The position numbers were made by a program, and so were the translations under genes. This document shows positions 52,201-63,955 of a stretch of DNA of 64,000 nucleotides, piece after piece. The stretch spans positions 193,925 to 257,924 of the forward strand of contig NW_013657634.1 of assembly GCF_000142905.1 (NCBI RefSeq), written 5' to 3'. The DNA is from Thecamonas trahens ATCC 50062. Its lineage: Eukaryota > Apusozoa > Apusomonadida > Apusomonadidae. Below the pieces are notes generated by a model. It was not told the origin of the DNA. It ran no database searches and saw only the letters and a program-made list of their open reading frames with translations. Position 1 is the stretch's first letter. Every line of letters begins with the position of its first letter.

Positions 52201-55200
52201 CGCGACGACGCCGGCGAGCGACACCGCAGCGCACGGCCGGAGCGACGCGCGGGTGCAAAGCACGGCGCCGACGGCGGGTAGAAGCGTGTCAAGCGCCGAG
52301 TGGAGCGCAACCGAGCCGTTGGCGGCGACCAGCTCGAGACTGGCGGCAGCCCACGAGTGCAGGTGGGTCGAGCCGGCTTGCGCTGCGGCCAGCAGTAACC
52401 GAAGGCTCGGCCCAACTAGCGGTGCCGCCTGCAGCGAGCCAAGCGCCACGTGATGGTAGCCGAGCGCAAGGGCACAGCCGGCGGCATGGACCGAGTTTCC
52501 TTCGCGCAGCGCGGCTTCGAGGCTCTCCAGCACGCTGCGAGCAAGGGCATCGCTCGAGGCCTCGGGCGCAACAGCAGCGAGCAGGCCGAGAGCGGCGGCG
52601 GCGAGCTGGCGGACCAGCGGGACTGGGCTCTTCAGTAGCGGCAGCAGGGTGGATCTCAGCGCGGCGCCGACCTTGCCGGCGCCGGTCTTGAGCGCGGGCG
52701 AGGAGAGGCCGGCGATGAGCGCGGCGAGCAGAGCGGCGACCACGTTGGCCTGCAGCGCCACAAACTGCGCGTGTCCTGAGGCCGAGAGGTAGCCTGCGTC
52801 GTCACCGTCACTTGTCGAGGTACCCGACGCGAGCGTCGACGCGATGTTGGAGACGAAAGCGCGAGTTCGCGACTTGCCGCGCCCACTGGCGGCCTTTTCG
52901 GCGGCGGCGGCTGCAGACGCGGTTGCCTGTCCCAGCGCCGAGCCAAAGTGGTTGACGAGCTGCAGCTTGTTGCCGGACTTCTGCAAGCCAAAAAGGACAC
53001 CAAAGAGGGCGACGGCGGAAGTGAGCTGGACCTGCCGGTCGGTGGCGGTGTAGGCGACAAGGACGCGGGAGACCGGACAAGATCCACAGGCGGCCACAAG
53101 CCGGGCCGGGCTGAGGATAGAGTCAAGGAGGTCGTACGAGGCGTACGGACCGAGAGCGGCGGCAAATGGCGAGAGCCGTGTGCAGCCTGGCAGAAGCGCC
53201 GAGCCGCCGAGGACCGGCGCGGCGGCGCCGCCGTCGATGGCAGCGAGCATTTCCGGCAGCGCGGACGTGACGACGGCCGACGTCGGGAGCGATCCGACAA
53301 CCGACGCTGCGTGGGTGAGGAGCGGGACAAAGAGCGGCTTGAGCCGCTTGGCTGGAAGCTGGGCCGCAAGGCTAAGATGTGAGCCCGAGAGCAGCGATGA
53401 GGTAGTCGAAGCGTTTGCAGCAAGCGCCGAGGCGCCGGTCACCAGATCGACAGCCAGGTCCACCGCTGCCGCCGGCGCGGCTGGCGAGGCGAGAACTGCT
53501 TGTGTGGCAAAGCAAGCGAGGGCGACGCAGGTGACGGCCTGTGGCGAGGCAGATTCAGGCCGCAGCGACGACAGGTAGCGAAGCGCAGGCACGGCCTTGT
53601 CCCACATCGAAGCCGCAAGGCGCGGAGCGGCGGTGGCGAGGCCGGCGAGAAGGAGAAGCCCGGCCTGGCAGAGAAGGTCTGCGCCAGGCTGACTCGCGGT
53701 TGTCGACGCCGTGTACGGCGAGAGTAGCGCAAGAGTAACCGAGGCGCCCAGCTCGAGCTCTGGGACGGGCAGCGATGTCTGCGGCGGGTAAGCGACCGAC
53801 CAGGCGAGGATGGCGTGCGCGGCGGTGGCCGAGCCAAGGAGCTTGCAGCAGAGAGTCCGCAGCGCAGCGGCCTCACCACCAGAAAAACCGAGAGCTGCGC
53901 GTGGGCCTGCTGCAGGCTCTGGACTTGGCTCGCAAAGAGAGTCGACGAGAGCGGGAGGGCGGAGCAGGCAGTTGCGGCGCGGGCGAGGGCAACCGCTGCG
54001 GTCGATCGGAGGTGCAGATTGGAGGCGGCAAGGAAGCGGTCGGCCGCGAGCGTGTCTGTGGCGCGTGTGGCAAGTGCCGGCGGCATGTTGTCCGACACCG
54101 CGTACGCGTCCAGGGCAGCGACAACGACGTCGAGCACGAGCGCGGTGGTGAGCGGAAGCGCAAGCAGCGGGTGGCTGCCATCATCGAGGATGTCGAGGAG
54201 CGTAGCAAAGAGCGCGTCGAGCGGCTGGAGACGGAGGACCAGCGGCTGGACAAAGCCGAGAGCGAGCGCGGGGCTGAGGATGCTGACGGCTGCGGCGGCG
54301 TGATGCGGCGGCGCCGAGGCACCCACCAGTGCCTTGAGCCACGACGCAGCGGCGCGGAGAAAGGGAGCAAAGGCGACCGCGCGAGCCGGGACCGAGAGGC
54401 GACCAGCCAGTGCGGCGAGCGTGGCAGCACAGACGGAGCGACCGACGGCCGAGCCCTTGACAAAGACAGAGGCCAGCGGCGAGAGGACCGACGCCAGTGC
54501 TGCTGCTGCGGCCTCGAGTGGCAGCGCCAGCAGAGCAGCCGGCAATGAGCCGGCAGCGTCGTTCGGTAGCGCGGCCTGATCGGCGTTGGGGGCGAGCGAG
54601 ACGGCGGCGGCCGGGAATGCGACCGTCCGCGCGTACAGATCGAGCATGGCAGCAGTGGCGGCGGCAAGCGAGGTGATGGCGTCGTCGGTCTCTTCGAGCA
54701 AGGCCTCAACCGGCATCAGGCCGGCCACCATCTTGAGCAGGGCCTGGAAGGCTGGCTCGAGGTCCTTGAACCCACTCGGCCCGGCGGTAGCGAGGCTCAG
54801 CACGAGGTGGCCGAGCGCGGCGTGCATCTGCGGCGAGGAGATCTTGAGAGCAAAGAGGGCCTTGAGCGGCTTGGCCACTTCCGATGAGGCAGCCGAGGGG
54901 CCGCGCGAGCCGGCAGCAGTCAGAGCAGCCGCGAGAGCGGTGACGACCTTGACACGGGTGGTGAGCGGGGTGGCGGTAGCGCGAGCGAGCTTGAGCAGCC
55001 GCGAGATGAGATCAGGAAGCACAGGCGTAGCAAAGGCAGCGAGAGCACAAAGGAGCAGAGCCAGCGAGTCCAGAGCAGCGTTGGCACCTTCGATGGCAGG
55101 CTTGTCGGCCAGCTTGGCCTTGACAGGCGTCATGAGCGATTGGAGCAAGTCCGCCAGGGCAGCAAGCGAGCCCTTTTCCAGCGAAGCCGCCATGACAGCC

Positions 55201-55442
55201 ACGGCAGCCTCTCGTGCCATAGGCGAGAGCGAGGGCGCAGTGAGCAAAGGAAGGACAACCGAGTCGACCGAGTCCTGCACAGCTCTGTAAGCCTCCGATG
55301 ACATGTCGGGAATGACCGTGTGGGCGAGGCTGACCAGGGCGGCCAGTCCAGCCGGACAGAGACAGGGGGCGCCGGGAGTGTTGGCGGCAGTGGTGGTGGC
55401 CGACTGGAGGACATGTACGCACCTCTCCACACTGTTGGCCAT
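49231..55442 (-). CDS. HEATR5/Laa1-like HEAT-repeat protein, one frame break
   Basis: From the ATG at 55442 (MANSVERCVHVLQSA) the frame is open to 53884. At an A5 run on the plus strand (53883-53887; T5 in the gene) one missing base shifts it, and the next frame (SVF-SGGEAAALRTLCCKLLGSA) continues to the stop at 49231. The repaired product is about 2070 residues, which equals the size of human HEATR5B. The protein is almost entirely HEAT-type helices. The best family mark is the stretch AAGCALALGYHHVALGS, followed by HSWAAASLELVAANG and VVASATEVLGPELG, as in HEATR5 and yeast Laa1. HEATR5/Laa1 helps load the clathrin adaptor AP-1 on trans-Golgi and endosome membranes. The C-terminus is Lys/Arg/Gly-rich. 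Confidence 0.75.
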
Positions 55443-55813
55443 GGTGGTTGGTGGTGGTGGTTGGTGGTTGGTGGTGGTGGTGGTGGTGGTTGGTGGTTGG
55501 TGGTGGTGGTGGTGGTGGTGGGGGTGAAGTGGTGGAGGGGAGTGAGTGCCACGTCGGTCGGCTGGCGGGTGGGCTGGTGGAGGGGGATGATGGGGATGGT
55601 GGAGGGGGATGATGGGGATGGTGGAGGGGGATGATGGGGATGGTGGTGTGAGCCCATGTTGGGTGACGACAACAACTTGAGACCACAGACAGTCCCTCCC
55701 CACTCGACACGCGCCACACACTCCACTCCACTTGACAGAGGGTCAGACGGAGGGTCAGACGGAGGGTCAGACAGAGGGTCAGACAGAGGGTCAGACAGAG
55801 GCCTGTGACGGAC
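55443..55813. promoter_or_regulatory. Divergent promoter region rich in tandem repeats
   Basis: A 371-base spacer between HEATR5-like and NFXL1-like starts. It contains a GGT/TGGT tract (about 55443-55520), a 21-22-base repeat with core GGTGGAGGGGGATGATGGG (about 55573-55640) and a 12-base GAGGGTCAGACR repeat, six copies (about 55737-55800), which ends 13 bases before the NFXL1-like ATG. Confidence 0.55.
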
Positions 55814-58717
55814 ATGTATTCGAGGGGAAAGAGAAGCAAGGGGGGAGGTGGTGGCGGTGGCCGCGGGTCGAGCAGGGGACGGCCGGGCGGGTCGAGCAGG
55901 GGACGGCCGGGCGGGTCGAGCAGGGGACGGCCAACGCAGCGTGGACAAGGAAGAGGCGGATCAAGAGGTCGACCGAGAAGGGCTGCAGTAGGCACGGCAG
56001 GAGAGGGTGCAAGGGCGAGTGCCGCGCCGGCGGGATCGACCGCGAGAGGGCATGCAGTTGTCGGGCCGGACGCTGCCGAGGTGGACAAGTTCCTGAGGTT
56101 GTATGCCGAGGCAGGCGGGGAGGTGGTCGGTGATGGAAAGGCAGCCGACAACGGCTCAGCACGTATGGTTACAGCCGTGATGGACGATGTCTTTGCCGGG
56201 TACTCTGGGAGCGATGTAGGGCTGGAGCGGACCAAGCAGCTGGTGGAGGAGGCTTGCGGCGGGAGCCAGAGCTGCCTCGTGTGTCTGGATCTGCTGCTGG
56301 CTACAGATCCGGTGTGGCAGTGCGGAACGTGCTACGCGCTGGTCCACTCGCAATGCATTCTGCAATGGGTCAGCTCGGCACCGCGCAAGGTCAAGCACGC
56401 CGACGACGGCTCCGATTTTAACGTCCTCCCGCTCGAGTGGGCGTGTCCCAAGTGCCGGGCGAGTTACGACAGCGTGCCGGACAAGTACACGTGCTTTTGC
56501 GGAGCTGTGGAGAATCCGGCACATGATCCGTGGATCACGCCGCACACCTGTGGGAGCAAGTGCATCAAGGAGTTGGAGCCGGCATGTGGGCACGCGTGCG
56601 TGTTGCAGTGCCACCCAGGCCCGTGCCCACCGTGCCCGCAGATGGTGGCCACGTCGTGTCACTGTGGCGCGAGCAAGCGGACCCGGCGGTGCAACGCCGG
56701 ACCGTTCTCCTGCGAGGCGGTGTGCGGCAAGGCGCTGGCCGGGTGCGGCCATCCATGTGAGCGGGTGTGCCACACGGGGCCATGCCCGCCGTGCGAGGCG
56801 GTGGTGGCCGATGCCGCGTGCGTGTGCGGGCGCGAGCAGATGTTGCGTGCGTGTGCGACGCTTCCGTGGCAATGCGAAGCGGTGTGCGGCGAAGAGCTGA
56901 GCTGCGGGCGCCACGCGTGCACCAAGGTCTGTCACTCGAGCAGCGAGCCGCACTCGGCGTGCCCGGGTGCTGGCGTGCGAACTTGCCCATGCGGCAAGTC
57001 GCGACCCACGAGCGAGGCGCTGGCCTGCGATGAGGCAGTGCCTACCTGCGGCGATACATGCGGCAAGGCACTCGAGTGCGGGCTCCACACCTGCTTTGCG
57101 TTCTGCCATGAAGGCCCATGCCCACCGTGCGACGAGCTGGTGTCGAAAAAGTGCGAATGTAAGGCGACAGTGGCTGACATGCCGTGCTCGGAACCGTTCC
57201 GATGCTCGCGCAAGTGCGCACGGATGCGGTCGTGCGGGCGGCATGTGTGCAAGGCCAAGTGCTGTCCACCGTCGGTGCCATGCAAGCCGTGCACCCGGAC
57301 GTGCGAGCGGATGCTGCGGTGCGGGAACCACAAGTGCGGCGCGCCATGCCATGACGGCCCGTGCTTCCCTTGTCCGCGATCGGTGACTGTCAGCTGCGCA
57401 TGCGGCGCCGAGCAGGTGTCGTACCCGTGCGGCTCAGCCGTGGCGCGTGCCCCTTCATGCTCGCGACCGTGCACTAAGCAGCCGCCGTGCCACCACTCTG
57501 CCGACGCTACTCACCCTTGCCACCCCGGGCCGTGCCCGCCATGTACCCAGCCGTGCGGGAGTGGCTCTAGCTGCGGACACGAGTGCTCGGCACCGTGCCA
57601 CCATCCTGCGACCATCCAGGCCTGGGAAGTACACGTCGACACGCTTCGAGCCGAGCTTCGACGCGACGCTGCTGCCGCGGCCGAGGTCGACGAGCGGCTC
57701 CTGGGCACGCTCGACGTGCCAGCCGAGTACATGGCGCAGGTTCCGGTGTCTCCCGCTTGTCCGCCGTGCTCAGCGCGGGTAATGCGCGGGTGCGTCGGCG
57801 GGCATGTGGCAACCGAGGTGGCATGCTCGGCGCCGCCGGTGGCATGCGCCAACGAGTGCGGCGCTGAGCTGCGTTGCGGCCATCACACTTGCACCCAGCC
57901 GTGTCATCCTGTGGCGATCGCGAGCGACCGGCTGGACCACGGGATGGCCGAAAGCCGCGTCGCGCCGCAGGAGTGCCCACCGTGCACCGCAGCTTGCGAG
58001 GCTCGGCGGAGGTGCGGCCACCCGCACGTCGACGCCTGTCACCGCGGCGAGTGTCCACCGTGCGAGGTTTACGTGCAGGCCGAGTGTTTTTGCGGCGGAC
58101 GGGTGGTGGTGATGTGCGGCGACCGCGAGAGCCCGAGCACAGCATTGAGCTGCGGACAGGCGTGCGAGCGGCTGCGCGACGGGTGCGGTCATCTCTGCTC
58201 GCGGGTGTGTCATCCGGGCGAATGCAATGACGTGGCGTGTGAGGGTCTGGTCGTGGTGCGGTGCCGTTGTGGGGCGACCAAGGCGAGCGTGAGGTGCGGC
58301 GAGGTTCCTCAGGCACCGACGTGCGGTGAAGAGTGCCGCGCAGTGGCGGAGCGCGCAGAAACAGCACGCAAGGCCGCGGTGGCCCAGGTACTGACAGAGC
58401 GCGCCGCGGAGCGCGCGGCGCGCGCAACTGCCAAGGCCGAGGCCAAGGCCAGGGCACGGGCGGCGGCGAAAGCCCGGCGGACGCAGGAGAAGCGCGAGGC
58501 CGAGGCGCGGGCAGCCAAGGCGGCCAAGGCCGAGCCGCGGGTCAACTCGGCTGTCTCGTCTGTGCAGCGGCGGTACCAGGGCGAGAATCCGTTTGCTGGG
58601 GGAAAGAAGAGCCTTGGCCTCGACAAGGTGTGCAACGCGAAGGTCGGTGCAGTGGCTGCCGCTGTCCTCGGCATTGTCATCATGGTGTGGCTAGCCGCAA
58701 CGACGGAGCGGAAGTAA
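55814..58717 (+). CDS. NFX1-type zinc finger protein, NFXL1-like, with C-terminal membrane anchor
   Basis: A 967-residue protein. An RGRPGG-repeat N-terminus (encoded by three 24-base repeats) is followed by a RING/PHD-like finger (CLVCLDLLL at about 155, CGTC, HSQC, CPKC) and then about a dozen NF-X1 fingers. These have the pattern C-G-H-x-C-x3-C-H-x-G-x-C-P-P-C (for example CGHACVLQCHPGPCPPC). The tail has a charged Ala/Arg/Lys helix (about 855-920) and a terminal membrane segment (VAAAVLGIVIMVWLA). Human NFXL1 has the same RING, NFX array and C-terminal anchor, whereas NFX1 has R3H instead. It probably acts as a membrane-tethered E3-type or nucleic-acid-binding factor. Confidence 0.87.
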   Translation: MYSRGKRSKGGGGGGGRGSSRGRPGGSSRGRPGGSSRGRPTQRGQGRGGSRGRPRRAAVGTAGEGARASAAPAGSTARGHAVVGPDAAEVDKFLRLYAEAGGEVVGDGKAADNGSARMVTAVMDDVFAGYSGSDVGLERTKQLVEEACGGSQSCLVCLDLLLATDPVWQCGTCYALVHSQCILQWVSSAPRKVKHADDGSDFNVLPLEWACPKCRASYDSVPDKYTCFCGAVENPAHDPWITPHTCGSKCIKELEPACGHACVLQCHPGPCPPCPQMVATSCHCGASKRTRRCNAGPFSCEAVCGKALAGCGHPCERVCHTGPCPPCEAVVADAACVCGREQMLRACATLPWQCEAVCGEELSCGRHACTKVCHSSSEPHSACPGAGVRTCPCGKSRPTSEALACDEAVPTCGDTCGKALECGLHTCFAFCHEGPCPPCDELVSKKCECKATVADMPCSEPFRCSRKCARMRSCGRHVCKAKCCPPSVPCKPCTRTCERMLRCGNHKCGAPCHDGPCFPCPRSVTVSCACGAEQVSYPCGSAVARAPSCSRPCTKQPPCHHSADATHPCHPGPCPPCTQPCGSGSSCGHECSAPCHHPATIQAWEVHVDTLRAELRRDAAAAAEVDERLLGTLDVPAEYMAQVPVSPACPPCSARVMRGCVGGHVATEVACSAPPVACANECGAELRCGHHTCTQPCHPVAIASDRLDHGMAESRVAPQECPPCTAACEARRRCGHPHVDACHRGECPPCEVYVQAECFCGGRVVVMCGDRESPSTALSCGQACERLRDGCGHLCSRVCHPGECNDVACEGLVVVRCRCGATKASVRCGEVPQAPTCGEECRAVAERAETARKAAVAQVLTERAAERAARATAKAEAKARARAAAKARRTQEKREAEARAAKAAKAEPRVNSAVSSVQRRYQGENPFAGGKKSLGLDKVCNAKVGAVAAAVLGIVIMVWLAATTERK

Positions 58718-59974
58718 ACGGCTGCACAAAGGCGACAGCGTCAATTAGCGCAATGAGATCAGGCGCCGAGGCTGCAAGCGTGTACACGTGCTCCATCGGC
58801 CACTTGACGCCGCCCGTGACGAGTGCAAAGAGCGCCGAGGCAAAGTCGACAAGGACAGGCGGCGGACGAGCGGGCGAGCGATCGAGGACGCTGGTGAGGC
58901 GACGAAGGACACGGGTGGCGGTGACAACGCGAATCAAGTCAGCGTTGGAGAGCGAGGCCGGATTGGCGGGCGGAGGGCCGAGGAGGCCGGTCATGACGAG
59001 CGAGACGTGGGCGAGCGCGGGTGCGCCGCCGGCGGCGGCGATGGCGGCGGCGTAGGTGATCCCGATGTGGATGCCGTGCGGGTCGTTGTCGGTCCAGAGC
59101 GCGACACGGACGCCGCGGCAGGCCAGCGCGGCGACAAGCCGTGCAGTGGCGCGGTCGGGAAAGCCCTTGCCGGTGCAGAGGGCGAGGCCGGGGGCGGCAG
59201 CGACATGGGCCGGGAGCGCCGACGCGAGGCGATGGAAGACCGCCTCCTTCTCTACCACCAGGAGGCGGGTGGCAGGCCCGGCAGTAGGCCCGGCAGTAAA
59301 GATGGGCGCAAGGCCGAGCGCTGGCGGAACAGCGGCGATGGCCGACGACGAGACCGCTAGCCGTGACGGCGCGGGCGAGGTCCAGTCGGTGTCGAGGACA
59401 AGCGGGCCGACGACGAGACCGCGGGCGGCTGGCAGGATGTGGAGCATGTGCGTCGGCTTGGCCAGCCATGCAGCAGCAGCGTCGACGGCCGCATTGGAGA
59501 CAGACTGCGAGGCAAAGTAGTGCGGGGCGAGCGAGCGCTGCGCGTAGTACACGCCGCGGAGCGTGAGCCAGCTGGCCGGGACAAGGCCTGCGGTGTAGGC
59601 GTGGGCGAGGACGAGCCAGACCCGGACAAAGAGGGCTGGCGCCGAGCCGAGCGTGCGGACGCGCCCGGTCGAGAGCTGCTGAGTGGGAGGTGCAGACGAG
59701 GCAAGGGCGGTTAGGAGGGCCAGGACCCGGTGTTCGATCTGGGCGAGGGTCTGGGCATGGGGTGGGTGGGGGAGGATTGGGTGAGGTGGTGGCGGCGATG
59801 GTGATCGCCTTCGCGATCGCGATCAGGTGCGCTCCGGTTTTCGCCGTTGTGCAGGAAAAGGCCGTGCGGGCGGGCGGGCGAGTGATGGTGTCAGGGGGAA
59901 CGGGGGCGTACATGGAGATGGAGGATGCCTGGCGAGGGGCGAGAGGGGGAGATGCGTGACGCAAGGGTGGCCAT
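58680..59974 (-). CDS. SPO11: SPO11 meiotic DNA double-strand-break transesterase (two exons)
   Basis: Exon 2 (58680-59750) carries the topoisomerase VI A-subunit fold. The winged-helix domain has the catalytic tyrosine in LRGVYYAQRS (Tyr89/Tyr90 in the spliced product). The Toprim domain has LLVVEKEAVF, TGKGFPDRATARLVAAL and WTDNDPHGIHIGITY, with the metal-binding Glu and Asp residues. Exon 1 (59912-59974) would encode MATLASRISPSRPSPGILHLH, joining in phase 0 to TLAQIEHRVLALL. The total is about 377 residues, near the usual 380-400. Donor GTACGC matches other introns here; the exact acceptor could be 59751 or 59739. SPO11 makes meiotic double-strand breaks, so its presence suggests sex. Its 3' end overlaps the convergent NFXL1-like gene by 38 bases. 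Confidence 0.85.
59751..59911 (-). other. SPO11 intron 1
   Basis: An intron of about 161 bases with donor GTACGC and acceptor ATGCCCAG. It is inferred from frame, size and the shared donor sequence rather than from transcript data. Confidence 0.6.
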
Positions 59975-60121
59975 TTCTGCAGAGTGTGTAGGGGAGGGAG
60001 GGAGGGCAAGAGCAAGGGCGATGGTGGTGGTGGGCGGCGGGTGGAGGTGGGTGCAGGTGCAGACATGCGAGAGTGGCATGGCTGAGGGGAGTGGCGTTTG
60101 CTGCCACAACAGGCGCCTCGA

Positions 60122-61560
60122 TCAGGCCTTGCGGATCTTGAGCGACGACTCGCGGCGGGTGTAGGACGAGGTGTACGAGGCGTAGGAAAAGGTGGAGCGC
60201 GGGGCCGAGTAGACGTACGAGGCTGTAGAGCCTGTGGCGTAGGATCGCGACTCGCCCTCGAGCTTGCGGACCATGGCGGAGCGGGAGGAGAGCGGCGGCT
60301 TTCCCGGCGGCGGCGGCGGCTGGTTGTTGAAGATGTCAAAGGCGTCTTCGGACGATGGCGGCGGCGGGATGACGACCGATGGGCCAAACGGCGAGTCGTC
60401 GAGGACTGAGTCAAAGTCAAGGACGGCGGCATGTGGGATGGCCGACGCTGACGCTAGCCGCGGCGCGGAAACGACAGGCACAAAGGTCGAGTCGTCGTCG
60501 ACAATAATGTCAGAGTCATCAGGCTCGACCGGGGCCGGCGGCGGAGAAGGTGACGGCGACGGCGATGGCGACGGCGACGGCGAGGGAGACGAAGGGATGT
60601 CAGTGGTGTGGTCGGTGGGCGGATCGGGGAAGGCCTGCGCATGGGCGGGTGTTGCTGCGGACGCTGCGGCGACCGAGGTGGTAGCGTCAGCGACTGGAGT
60701 GGCGGGCGGCGACGGCTCGGCGGGAGTGAGGTCTTCGATGTAAACGGTGTCATTGCCAAAAGTGTCAAGGATGGCGTTGATGACGGAGAAGAGAACCTCC
60801 TTGTCGCCTGTGATTTCCTCAACGTAGCAGTCGTTGGTGACAAGGAGTTGATGGACAGGGGCGATGCCAAAGATGTCGGCGACGCGGGCGCGCAGGTCGG
60901 CGACAGTAGCCGATGCCTGCGGCAGGTAAATGTGGAACGGATCTCCAAACGAGTCGGCGTCGGCGTCGTACTTGATGAGCCGGACGAGGGCGTGCTTTTC
61001 GGGTCGGAACTGGTACTCGATGCGAGTCTTGGGCAGCGGCGGCGGGAGGACCTTGTCGGGCGAGGCCGGCTTGGGCGGCGGCGTTGGCGGCGAGCTGCTT
61101 TCTTCGCCGACCAAGTCGCGGTCGATGTTGGCGATGAGGAGGTCAATCGAGTCAATCGCGTCGCCCGACGCGGGAGTAACAGCTGCGACACCAGTCGGCA
61201 ACAGCAGCGGCTTGTCCGGCACCTCGATTTCGACCGGCTCGGCGAGTTCGAGTACAATCGAGGTGTCACCCGAGGTGATCGAAGTCGAGGCGAGCGTGGC
61301 GCCAGGGTACGAGGCAAAGACTGCTTCGAGCGAGTGGTAGTAGGTCGAGTAGCCACGGAGCCGAATCTTGGCTGGGGAGATGTGTGGGGTGATGGTGGAG
61401 AGGTTGAGGGAGGACGGTTTCGACTTGGGCTCGGACTCGGGCTCGGGCTTGAGCTCGGGCTTGGACTCGGGCTTGGGCTCGGGCTCGGGCTCGGACTCGG
61501 GCTCGGGCTCGGACTCGGGCTCGGGCTCGGACTCGGGCTCGGACTCGGGCTTGGGCTCTA

Positions 61561-61594
<34 letters not shown>

Positions 61595-63955
61595 AACTTT
61601 GGCCTTGAGTGCCTTCCACAGCTCCATCTTGACGTCGTCGACAAGGTCGGTGCCGGCAAAGGTGCGACGAATCTCGAGGGCGGAGTAGCCCTCAAAGTAG
61701 TGGACGACAAGGTTGTAGGGTGGTGGACCGGAGGTGTCGTCGTCGCTAGCGTCAGCAATAGGGCGATAGCCGAGGCGCGAGGCGGAGGAGAGCGAGTAAG
61801 AGGCAAGGCGCGTGGCTGCGTCAGAAGCCTGGCGATCCTTGAACATCTGCATGGCCTGCTCGACGTGCTCGGGCACGCCATCGACAAACGGCACATTGCG
61901 GTCCGGGTCGATGCGGCGGTACATGAGCATGTACGCGTTGGTTCCGGAAGACCAGAGCGACGAGTAGCCGTACGCCGACTGCGGCTCTGACTTGGAGCCG
62001 TACGACGAGACAATCTCGCGCTCGGAGACTTCAGACACGGTCGAGTCGTTAAAGTCGTACCACTTGGCCGAGTCGAGCGACTTGATGTAGGCGTAGTAGT
62101 GGCCACCGGTCGAGCCGCCCGAGTGGATGAGAATGGCAAAGAGCTCGTACATCAGCTCCTTGCCCTCGCGCTCAGCCTCGGTAGGCCCGCGGTAGATACC
62201 CGAGTCGTCGATGTTGTGAACGATGCGGGCCGAGCGCGGGGTTGCCGAGCTGGCTATCGCGTCGCTGTCGTGGCCGTCGGCACCATCAGCGGATGCCTCT
62301 GAGCTTCCGTCTGCGTCCTCCTCGGCGGCAGCGGCGGCAATCTCGGCCTCGAGACGCGCCTTGTCGGCCTCCTTGTCGCGAATGAGCTTCTCGTAAGTGA
62401 GCTTGAGCGACGACTGTGAGTACATGGTGAGCATGCGCTTGTAGTTTGCGATCGAGGTGTTGATGGTGCGGAGGCGCGACTCGGGCGAAGAGTAGGCGTA
62501 CGGCGAGCGATAGGCGGCAGCGCGGCGCTTGGGCTTGTCCTTAAAGGTGCGGACAAGTGATTCGTCGACAGCAGCGTCGAGGACGCTCATGTACGGCTCG
62601 AGGTCGAGGTACATGGGAAACGAGACAAACGAGTTGAGCTTGATGCGGCGCATGGTGGAGTAGTCGTAGGTGAACCGTTTGAGCTGGATGGTGAGTAGGT
62701 ACGGCATCTCGAGGAACGAGAGGCCCTTGAGGGCGTCGACTTTCTGGTTGCAGCCCGAGCACGAGTACTGGTTGTCGCCCGAGAGCAGTTCGGGGAGGAT
62801 GAACTTGGCAAAGGCTTCCTCGACCGAGTCGACCTCGTCCGAGACCTCGAGCGAGACATCGAGAAAGTCGTCGACGCGTGATGACTCGTGGCCGCACGCC
62901 TTGCACTTGACGTAGTCTTTCATCTTTCCCTGATACAGCTCGTTGACGACGTCTTTCTGCGGCGTGCCCTTGAGCACGTGCTCGAGTGCATCAAAGAGAA
63001 CCCGGCAGAGCTCCTGTACATCGTGCTGGGTGAACGCGTCCATGCCTGTCCAGCCAAAGGAGGATGTGAGCTGGGTCGTCGACGCGGCACGCGCGTCTTT
63101 GGACTGCAGCTCGCGGAAGAGGAGCTGCAGCTGGAGCGGGATGCACTCGGCCGGCGGGCCGTCCTTCTCCTCGTCGTACTTCCACGAGTAGATGGCGAGT
63201 CGAAACTCGGGCGTCATGTACAGCGACTGGATGAGCGAGTTGAGGTAGCATGTTGCGCCCTGGTTGTGCAGGCCGACCATGGCGTCCTCGTTGCCGTAGC
63301 TGTAGCTTGTCCGCGCCGAGTACGCCGAGCCGACACCGGCGCTTCGCACCGCGTTTGACATGGCCACGTTCCCGCGGTACCGCATGCCGGTCGAGCCCGG
63401 GATCGCCGAGTCGAGCAGGCCCTGGGCCGACGCCGGATCGTCGTCCCAGCCATCACTGGCCTCTTCATCCGACACCTTGGCCTTGCCAAACGCGGCGTTG
63501 TGCGTCCAGACTGGTGATGGCAGGACCGGCGAGTCTCTGCCGTCGGTCGACTCGGCGTCCGACTCGGCGCGGGCAGTTGTCGCGGGGAGATCACTGTGCG
63601 GAGGCACGCGGCCGGCGCCACGGGCCCAGGCCACAAAGTCATCAAAGAGAATGGGCCAGCAGTGAGCGGGAGCAAAGTTGGAGAGATCGGCGTGAACCGA
63701 AGCGAGAAAGTCAGGCACCAGAGCATACGACTCTTCAGCGACCAAGCCCGAGACATGGACGCTCTCCACGTACTCTGCCAACAGATCGACAACCTTTGGC
63801 GCAAAGGCCCTCAGAACGAGCTTCCAAACATGAGCCACTTGTTTGCCCGGGCGCGACCTCGCCCGAGCAGTCGGGTTCTCCAGACCGACTTGGAACAGTC
63901 CACGGTAGAACTGGCGAAACTCTACAACCGTGCGTATGAATGTGTATGTGTGCAT
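60122..63955 (-). CDS. USP47-like ubiquitin-specific protease
   Basis: A USP catalytic domain with all three catalytic elements: Cys236 in [20 protein letters not shown], His in [10 protein letters not shown], and Asp/Asn in WYDFNDS. Family-specific stretches point to USP47: [48 protein letters not shown], and [10 protein letters not shown] after the domain. Zinc-knuckle Cys pairs (CKAC, CSGC) are present. The C-terminal part holds a Glu-Pro/Ser repeat (about 790-850), ubiquitin-like folds and a Ser/Tyr-rich tail ending in SSLKIRKA. The first residues (MHTYTFIRT) are translated from the edge of a TG microsatellite and are unlikely to be real. The true start is probably an upstream exon beyond an acceptor near 63930 and may lie outside the window. 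Confidence 0.85.
61400..61605 (-). repeat. Degenerate six-base repeat encoding Glu-Pro/Glu-Ser
   Basis: GGGCTC/GGACTC-type units, about 30 copies, in frame within the USP47-like gene. They encode an extended acidic Pro/Ser linker. Confidence 0.9.

Noticed and set aside
58939..60432. Minus-strand Pro/Arg-rich frame of 497 codons
   Set aside because: It is a shifted reading across SPO11, its intron and the 3' end of the USP gene. Composition is shadow-like and no domain is visible.
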